From Pontederia crassipes (Eukaryota > Streptophyta > Magnoliopsida > Commelinales > Pontederiaceae), in the NCBI GenBank assembly GCA_030549335.1, contig JAUKPH010000023.1, positions 3,429,501 through 3,493,500 on the forward strand: a stretch of 64,000 nucleotides of DNA, in the 5' to 3' direction. Under the pieces are notes generated by a model. The model did no database searches. It was not told where the DNA came from and saw only the letters and a program-made list of their open reading frames with translations. Shown here in pieces: positions 57,166-64,000 of this stretch (position 1 is its first letter; each line of letters starts with the position of its first letter). Position numbers and translations under genes: made by a program.

Positions 57166-57500
57166 AAATGAGCGTGTGAAGCGTTTTCCGTATGAAGCAC
57201 GTGTGAAGCGGTCTTAGACATTTTTTTTTCATTTTTTTCGATATCTTTCTTTACTAATAGCTTAAATGATCATTCATGATAACATAAAATAATTTTATAA
57301 GATTAGAAGTTATATAAAATGCTTATACCCATTATGACGAATAATAATGTGCAGAAGTTTGTCAAAATTCAAAAATGATGAAAAAAAATATTATTAATGA
57401 TTTGAATCATATATTTGTTATCCCCAGTGACCCTCTAAACTATCAATGAAGAAAAATGTCGAAAAAAATGTGTGTGTGTGTATATATGTTAAAGTATAAG
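57162..57500. mobile_element. Right-only 0.34 kb insertion within a (TA)n tract
   Basis: The left arm passes straight from (TA)n into the GGTCCAATTTTGAT flank. Here about 340 bases intervene, bordered by (TA)n on one side and a TGTGTGTGTGTATATATG tract on the other. The start has repeated GTGTGAAGCG motifs, and there is no ORF. It resembles microsatellite-targeting short elements described in grasses (Micron); this is analogy only. Confidence 0.5.
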
Positions 57501-57902
57501 GTCCAATTTTGATCGATGGAGCGCAACAGGTGGTGAAATTTTGTCAAGTAATGAAAAGATGATTTTTGAACATGATAGAATTAAAAACAAAGTTCCAAGA
57601 ATTACTTTTATATGTTCAAGTATTGCCTATATAAACTCCTTAGGAGAAGGGACAAAAATTAGCGTAATTGTAATTGTCTTAAGTTTATGTCTAATCGGCC
57701 ATCGCTTTAAAATTTTGTGCACATTGCGTAATTTCTCTGGTACTAAATTTCTAACACAATTTAATGCTCAAACTTAGAACAACCAACCTTTTAAATAGTT
57801 TTCAAAAATTTTAACGAGTATTCTATTTGTGATTCAAATTTATTTTATTTTCATATATTATGATAAGTGTCCTAATTTTGAAGAATCAAAATCAGGTTAA
57901 AA
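57501..57902. repeat. Degenerate tandem repeat, right copy (inner part)
   Basis: Reverse complement of about 4,880-5,253. Interrupted at GGTTAAAA (57902) by the 2.6 kb insertion. Confidence 0.7.
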
Positions 57903-58920
57903 CTAGGGAAACTCCTCACGCTTCGTGCAATTAACAAATACTTGATAATATTAATTATTTATACAAAGAATGTATTTATATATTATTATAAATAAAAAAT
58001 TTAATGTAATATAAAGAGTCAATACGTAACATATGAACATTTAATCATGATATTAATATTTAATACACAATTGATTAACATAAATCAAAGGCCATCTACT
58101 TAAAATGTGTGATCTTTCAAATTCAAAATACTTATGACTCTTAGTATTAATAAAAATAATTAATGGATTTAAGTAGGTATAAAATATATGTTTTAAATTT
58201 TAAAAATAATTAATAGACTTAAGTTTTACACATTTTTTTATCAAATACAAATATTTTTGTTATGATTAAAAATATAATATAATTTAAAAAGTTTAAAAAA
58301 TAATTCATGAGAATTTAATAACGATCTTAAAATTTACTACACATTCGATGGGTGCAAAAAATTAGTAAAGAAGAAAATAAAATATAATCATGATGCTAAA
58401 ATTTAATAAAATTTAATTATGAACTCATTTGTATCAAAATAATTTGGATTTTTCGTATAATATACTTTTTTTCTTTTTTCTATCCAAATAGAACCTATCA
58501 CTAAAATACCCCTAGAAGGGGATAGATATAATTGAATATAAAGAGTCAACATTTAGTTTGTGACCTTTTGATCATCATTTTTAAAATTTTAAAACGCAAA
58601 ATAAGAATAAGAATACCGTGTGAAATATAAATGTGAAGAATTGAATAATGCAATAAATTAGTGGAATGTCGATAATAATTTAAAAAATTATAAATTCAAA
58701 ACTCAGATAAAATTAGGATGATGGTGAAAGGAGGAGGAGGGTGTGTGTGCCAGAAATTTAGTAAATACATTTTCTTCTCTTTTTTTTCTCTCTTCATGGG
58801 ACTCGGCTTTGTAGTTGCCAAGCTGAACATACATTTTCTTCATCTAGCAAAAACCATAAAAAAAGATTTAATGCACAAAAACAAATGAACTTAACAAAAG
58901 ACGAATGCTTGTATTAGTAT

Positions 58921-59290
58921 TCAAATCACAACTTGAGTTGTGACGTAGGATTCATGTAGGCAGCTTATTTCATTTGGTTGTCGTTGTTGTTGCATGGTGG
59001 CCGTTGGGACAAGAGTCAAAGATACTCTTATTTCTGACGTACAGAAGCAAGAGCAACTTAAATTGGGACGATGCGTGGGCAATGAACTCGCCAATTGTTC
59101 CTGGAGTTCCTGGACGCGCAGAGGTAGCTGGTGGACACATGCTTTCGGATATAAAAAGGGAGGAGCCCGTTGTGGCCGGGCAGGAGACCAGAGAAGGATG
59201 AGACCATGTAGTCGAAGATGGAGTGCTCCGAGGAATTGCCGAGCTCTGTTAATGCACACATGCCTCACACATCATCTCATCTGCACATGT
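58921..59290 (-). pseudogene. Gene-like GC island in insertion (possible captured exon)
   Basis: Minus-strand frames are open for 115 and 67 codons. One contains ALTELGNSSEHSIFDYM and GLLPGHNGLLPFYIRKHV. The other contains LRVQELQEQLASSLP, which weakly recalls the coiled region of LOB-domain proteins. The plus strand is also open (126 codons). The base composition is gene-like, unlike the AT-rich surroundings. Product not recognised. Confidence 0.3.
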
Positions 59291-59322
59291 ATATATGCAG
59301 TAGATACGCAGTTGTGCCAAGC

Positions 59323-59690
59323 AAGAGAAAAGTGTCTCTTCGTCTCTTCATCTTCCAAAAACTGGTGTCGTTAGAAATCTATAACTCCATTTTTTATATA
59401 CCTACTTCATAGGCATAAGGTTATTAATAGGAGAGAGAATGGGAGAAGGAATGAACATAAAATTGAAAAAATAGCAAAAAAGATAAATAATAATGGTTAA
59501 AGGAGAAAAGTGTCCCCTCATCTTCCCAAAATTGTCGTTAGGAATTTATAACTCCATCTTTTTTTTATACCATCATGATACCTCTTTCATAAGCATAATT
59601 TATTAATATGAGAGAGAATGGAAGAACAAATGAACATAAAATTGAAAAAAATAGCAAAAAAGATAAATAATAATGGTTAAAGAAAACTTT
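59323..59690. repeat. Two tandem copies of about 182 bp
   Basis: GAGAAAAGTGTCTCTTCGTC at 59324 and GAGAAAAGTGTCCCCTCATC at 59503. Each ends in AGCAAAAAAGATAAATAATA followed by ATGGTTAAAG. Confidence 0.85.
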
Positions 59691-59710
59691 AAAACTGTCG
59701 TTGGAGCTCA

Positions 59711-59715
<5 letters not shown>

Positions 59716-59757
<42 letters not shown>
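59716..59757. repeat. (TA)n microsatellite
   Basis: About 20 TA units followed by TATGTATATGTATATATG. Confidence 0.95.
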
Positions 59758-59763
<6 letters not shown>

Positions 59764-59890
59764 GTATATATGAAAATGGAATGGTTGCATAATGCATATG
59801 AAGTGGGTTGAAATTTATGTCATTTAATGGAACGGTTGCATATGTAATGGGTTTAAAAATTTATGTGGTTTAATGGAATGGTCGCATATG

Positions 59891-60441
59891 TTAATGATAA
59901 TAAATAATTTAATGGTTAAAATATATTAAAAACTCAAAATAAAAAAAATGAAAAAAGAAAAAGGGTAAAGATGTGATGAGGTTGGTTTGAGAGATTGGAG
60001 TCCCTTACACAATAGAGAGGGATGAATTAAATAATTGGAGGTTACACTATGCATAAATTTAAAATGTGTAAAAAATTCATAACACTTGAAAAAAAAAAGA
60101 TAAAGTCAAATCCTCCAATGTCAAGCCTCCCAATGCATCAGCTTTATATCGAGAGAGAGCATAGGTTAATGATAATAAACAATTTAATGGTTAAAATATA
60201 TTAAAAACTCAAAATAAAAAAAATATGAAAAAAGAAAAAGGATAAAGATGTGATGAGGTTGGTTTGAAAGCATCAACTCTGTACATAGAGAGATTGGAAG
60301 GGAGTTACACAATAGAGAGTGATGAATTAAATAATTGGAGGAGGTTACACTATGTATAAACTTAAAATGTGTAAAAAATTCATAACACTTGAAAAAAAGA
60401 TAAAGCCAAATCCTCCAATGTCAAGCCTCCCAATGCATCAG

Positions 60442-60444
<3 letters not shown>
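59891..60444. repeat. Two tandem copies of about 275 bp
   Basis: TTAATGATAATAAATAATTT at 59891 and TTAATGATAATAAACAATTT at 60166. Each runs through GATGTGATGAGGTTGGTTTG and CCTCCCAATGCATCAGCTT. Confidence 0.85.

Positions 60445-60480
<36 letters not shown>
60445..60480. repeat. (TA)n microsatellite at insertion edge
   Basis: About 18 TA units directly at the border between the insertion and the resumed arm sequence. Confidence 0.95.
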
Positions 60481-60485
<5 letters not shown>

Positions 60486-61130
60486 TATCATATATAAAGG
60501 CAATCTATATACACTTCCTACAATTTGACAAAGAAAATTAGTTGTAATCAACATCTATTTTCGTATCAAATATTCAGTCATCGTCTGAAAATTTTGTGAG
60601 TTGCATAATTTCTCTCATCCAAAATTTCTAACACAAATCTATGCTCGAAATTAGAAGAATCATACTTTTAGTTTCTCTCATCAGCTTACTTTTCAATTTA
60701 TGCTAAGTAATTATTGCAGAGTCCTAGGTTAAATTACTATCACCTATAAACGGAGCACCTATATAAAATTTCTGAGGGTAGAGACAAAAAATTAACCTAG
60801 TTGTGATTCTCTTCTATTTACATCTAATAATATTAGTCTTATTGTGTGTTGAGTAATTTCTCTCATACAAAATTTGTAAAACAAATCTATGCTCAAACTT
60901 AGAACAACAAGACTTCTATATAGTTTATATATCTTGTAGGGAGCATTCTATATGTGATTTGGATTTATTTTAATTCCATATATTCTGATAGGTTTCATAT
61001 TTTTAAGGGATTAATAGAAAAGTCCTAGTCTAATTAAATTTCATCGCCTATGAAAGGCATCCTAATTTTGAGTGATTAAATGCAAAGCCCTAGTCACGTT
61101 AAATTTTTTATCATTTATAAAGAGTATTAC
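60481..61130. repeat. Degenerate tandem repeat, right copy (outer part)
   Basis: Reverse complement of about 4,196-4,855. At the outer edge it joins directly to the AATAGCGCCCATAGCGAATG flank, so the left arm's 2,966-4,195 is absent. Confidence 0.75.
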
Positions 61131-61816
61131 AATAGCGCCCATAGCGAATGACCTATTTAACTTTTACAGAATTTACATTAGATTCAATTAAAATTACAAG
61201 TTCTAGCTTTTTAGCCTTAATTATGTCATTCAATCCATCTCTAATATTGGACCTATCTAGGTGGCAGTTGTCATTTTATCTTTTTCTGCCAGCTCAGCTT
61301 CTCCTTCTCAGCAACATTAGGTACTCCCATGTCAAGCTCCTTCCAGAGCAGTTGTCGGACACCCCCATGAATGTAAAGGTGAGGGTACCTACTGAAAGAT
61401 AAAAGTATATAAATCCAGAAGATTTATCTATATTTTCAACAAAAGAACGAAGATGACATGTAAACTTCACATAGCAAGTAAAAAATTAAAAATGTATATT
61501 TTATGATATTCAATTACAATCTAAATCAAGAAAATCATGCTTCTACCTTAGCAATATGAATAAGAAATTCTTGTCATCACTTACTTAAAATATTACTATA
61601 AATAAAAGAAGTATCATTTTGTTATGTTGTAAATTTACCCCCTCTACTTTATTTTTTCAAGAAGGTTTACTAGATTTTCTCCCTTTCACTTGTAATTTGA
61701 TGATTCCACTTATGCACCCTCACATGCATGTAATATCTTCTAAACATTCATGTTTAATTTTATATATTTATGTTCATATGCCAATAATTCCCTACTTAAT
61801 CTCAAAATTCTAAACT
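61131..61816. other. Shared non-genic stretch, right copy
   Basis: Counterpart of 2288-2965. An 84-codon plus-strand ORF (61148-61402) has a poorly matching partner in the left arm. No gene called. Confidence 0.45.
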
Positions 61817-62551
61817 AGACAGGCTCTGTTTGACAACATCAAAATTAGTGTTTCAGGTATCGTTTAGTGGTTCGAATGCTAATTTTTTTATAAATGACAA
61901 AAATAAGTAACGTTTAGCATTTCATAACGTTTAGCGTTTCATATAAAAATATTGAAAAGTTACTTCTAACAACATTTAGCATTTAGATGTTAGGGGTTTA
62001 TATTTTTTTCCAATTCTATCCTTGTTCAAATACATTATTTCTTTCTCAACTTATCTTATTATTTTTTTCATTTTTATTTTATCATCATTTAACTATATTT
62101 CTTTTTATATTCATGTTTAATTAATTACAAATTAGTTATATGTTAATAATAAATAAAAAATTAATTTAATAATTAAAATTTTTCTATCATGTGCTCATTA
62201 TATAAAATTTATTGTCAATATAAATTTCTATATATTTTAATAAAAAAATTAATTGTGAGATTTAATTTAATTTAATTTAAATATAAATAATTTATTCATT
62301 GAATTATAATAAATTTTGTATAGTGTTTAAATTAAATAATTTATCATATATTTGATTGTGACATTTTATATTTATTATATATCTAATTATGTCATTTTAT
62401 ATTTATCAGCAAATTCTATCGTAAAATTTACCAAACACTTATTTGTTAAAATCTCAATCTGTTAATCATCATCCGTTATACGTTGGTTAAATTATTATTT
62501 GCTATAAAACCGCGCTTATCAAACCGCTAATAATGCCAAACATAGCCCTAT
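61817..62551. mobile_element. MITE-like insertion, right copy
   Basis: Starts CAGGCTCTGTTTGACAACAT and ends AATGCCAAACATAGCCCT. AT-rich and non-coding. Same element as 1583-2287. Confidence 0.5.
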
Positions 62552-63281
62552 TATGGTTTGCAACCTATGAATATTATCAACTAATTATGATTGAGCAAAT
62601 ATAAGAGTTTAGACAATTGCACCTAGTGCATGTGTTATTGAAGAATGTATGCCAAATAACAATTATATCTTTCTCAATACTTGTCTATTTGACAAGATTA
62701 GAATTTTCCAAAAAAAAAAACTAGACTTCATTAGTAGTTAGGTGTAAAAAATATAAAATTAAACTCCATGTATACCTTATAACAAAAATAATTAAACAAC
62801 TGACCTTTCCGTATTTCTCCGGCAAGTTCTACTATTTTTTAGCCTTGAAAGGATAATTATTGGTACCTTATATATTTGTTTTTAAATTTTCCGAGGTCAT
62901 ATGGCAGTTTAGAAAATTGCCATATTAAGTAGCTTTTGAGCTATCTCCTTTAGTTGCTTGGAACCTTAAGTGGTAGTATCAATGGCTAATCATCTCATTT
63001 ATCATAACTAAGTGTTTTAATCATAATTAAACTTATTTAATCATATATATATATTATGTTATTTATTAATTTTACAATTTATTCTTAATAACCTTATATA
63101 ATTTCTTTACAATGTTTATCAATAATTTAATAATCATTATACCATAATTCGAATATTAATTACTATATGCAAACATGACTAGATGAGCACTAAACTAACT
63201 TAATAGGTTAATTAAATGCATGATTATGCAAAAATAGTGTTTATGGAGCACATCTTTAAAGATTTTATCCATAATTTGACA
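62552..63281 (-). mobile_element. 3' LTR of decayed gypsy element, right copy
   Basis: Counterpart of about 457-1582, slightly rearranged (part of the left sequence around 900-1280 is shortened here). On the minus strand it begins TGTCAAATTATGG after the polypurine tract at 63282-63297. Confidence 0.55.
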
Positions 63282-64000
63282 ATTCTCCCCTCCTTAAAAA
63301 TTTTTATCCCAAAATTTAGTTAATTATTTCAAGGAATAAAAAAGAATACTTCTTTTCTCTCTCAGGTTTCTTCTTCCCTTGAATGATTCCTCCAAATCAC
63401 CAAAACTAAAGAAATTTTTTGATTTTGTAGTTCTTTTTTTCTTCCACTAAGTTGTATTGGATTCTCTTCATATAACAAATTCTCTCATACTTCAATACAT
63501 TGGTGCTCCAACACATGAATCAAAGCATAGACATATGAAAGACATCATGAATACGAGACTATAGGTCTAACCTCTATGTAACTGGTCCAATACGCTGTAA
63601 AATTTCATATTGACATATATATATCGGGTTTAACCTTGCTTTCTTTCCAAATCGTATAACACCATTACTGCTCACTTCATACTCCATTTTTTGATGATTT
63701 TGATTTACATAACTCTTTTGTTTATCTGTTGATGTCTTTAACTTTTGTTTACGATTTGAAGTTGTCAATAGTCTCCTGCATTTTTTGTAGTCCCAAAAGG
63801 AATCTTGTACCTTCTTCATCTCAACATATAGGTGTCATATTTTTATTCATATAATCTTCAAAAAGAGTCATCTCGACCAATAGGGGGTTGGAATGGAGTA
63901 GTAAGTGACTCATTCTCGCTTAAATATGGTCTCAATTTTGAGTCCTTGTGAATGCAAAAAAATCCTATTGGGAGCCTCACCTATCACTACCAAGCACGCG
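63282..64000 (-). pseudogene. Ty3/gypsy pol C-terminus, right copy
   Basis: Minus strand. An 81-codon open stretch (63574-63819) reads MKKVQDSFWDYKKCRRLLTT..., then KQKSYVNQNHQKMEYEVSSN, IRFGKKARLNPIYI and EILQRIGPV. This is the integrase C-terminal region of a del/Tekay-like element, better preserved than at 1-456. The stretch beyond 63749 has no partner in the window. Confidence 0.8.

Larger units (their letters stand above)
57903..60480. mobile_element. Right-only 2.6 kb insertion
   Basis: The left arm reads GTTAAAATTCATATC without interruption; here about 2.58 kb lies between GTTAAAA and TTCATATC. The insert starts CTAGGGAAACTCC and ends in (TA)n. It contains AT-rich DNA, a GC-richer island (58,930-59,290), two tandem duplications and two (TA)n tracts. 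No transposase or LTR is evident. Insertion between A and T would fit a Helitron, but no CTRR/hairpin end is recognised. Confidence 0.65.
48556..63749. repeat. Right arm of giant inverted repeat
   Basis: Reverse complement partner of 1-30201. It lacks the two left-arm LTR insertions and retains the gypsy pol segment (50,826-51,944). It has its own insertions at 57,162-57,500 and 57,903-60,480. Confidence 0.93.

Noticed and set aside
1-63749. Assembly artefact (reverse-complement duplicated contig) as explanation for the inverted repeat
   Set aside because: The arms differ by about 6% in sampled stretches and by independent insertions with clean target sites, which an assembly duplicate would not show.
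1-64000. Bacterial-type features: operons, CRISPR, phage, riboswitches
   Set aside because: No gene density, ribosome-binding sites or spacer-repeat arrays. All recognisable elements are plant retrotransposons or plant gene exons.

Overview
This window looks like AT-rich, repeat-dense DNA from a flowering plant nuclear genome. Evidence: Ty3/gypsy and Ty1/copia (SIRE/Maximus-like) elements, a plant-type L1 LINE, MITEs, (TA)n microsatellites, and exons of an FD-like flowering bZIP factor. I could not identify the species. I found no intact gene, no tRNA or rRNA gene, and no CRISPR array. All similarity estimates were made by eye.

The main feature is a very large inverted repeat. The left arm (1 to about 30,201) matches the reverse complement of the right arm (about 48,556 to 63,749). 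The arms flank an 18.4 kb spacer, and the repeat continues beyond the left edge of the window. From outside inward each arm carries: a decayed gypsy pol end and LTR, a MITE-like insertion, a degenerate tandem repeat, a GA-rich 0.5 kb MITE with long terminal inverted repeats, two exons of an unidentified coiled-coil gene, a gypsy LTR with gag (and pol, right arm only), and the 3' end plus LTR of a SIRE-like element. Stretches compared by eye are about 93-94% identical, so the arms are diverged copies and not a recent assembly duplicate.

The arms differ by later events. The left arm alone has a 9.9 kb non-autonomous LTR element (7595-17484; tRNA-Asp type primer site, about 3 kb LTRs, two gag-like ORFs), a second decayed non-autonomous element (20230-27895) that replaced about 1.1 kb, and extra tandem-repeat copies with a unique 0.4 kb piece. 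The right arm alone has a 2.6 kb insertion (57903-60480) and a 0.34 kb insertion inside a (TA)n tract.

The spacer (30,202-48,555) holds, in order: an FD-like bZIP gene relic with N-terminal, zipper and C-terminal SAP-motif exons but no basic DNA-binding region; a solo gypsy LTR with a perfect 5-bp target duplication; about 2.7 tandem copies of a 1.95 kb exon-bearing unit from an unidentified minus-strand gene; a GC-rich minisatellite; a nearly complete 5.7 kb LINE with an 11-bp target duplication and an ATGA ORF1/ORF2 overlap; a GC-rich proline-rich ORF that may be a first exon; and AT-rich unassigned DNA.

The candidates most worth a second look are the giant inverted repeat whose inner ends fall at an LTR terminus, the FD relic without its basic region, the triplicated exon unit, and the non-autonomous element with a recurrent TGATAACTTG motif.
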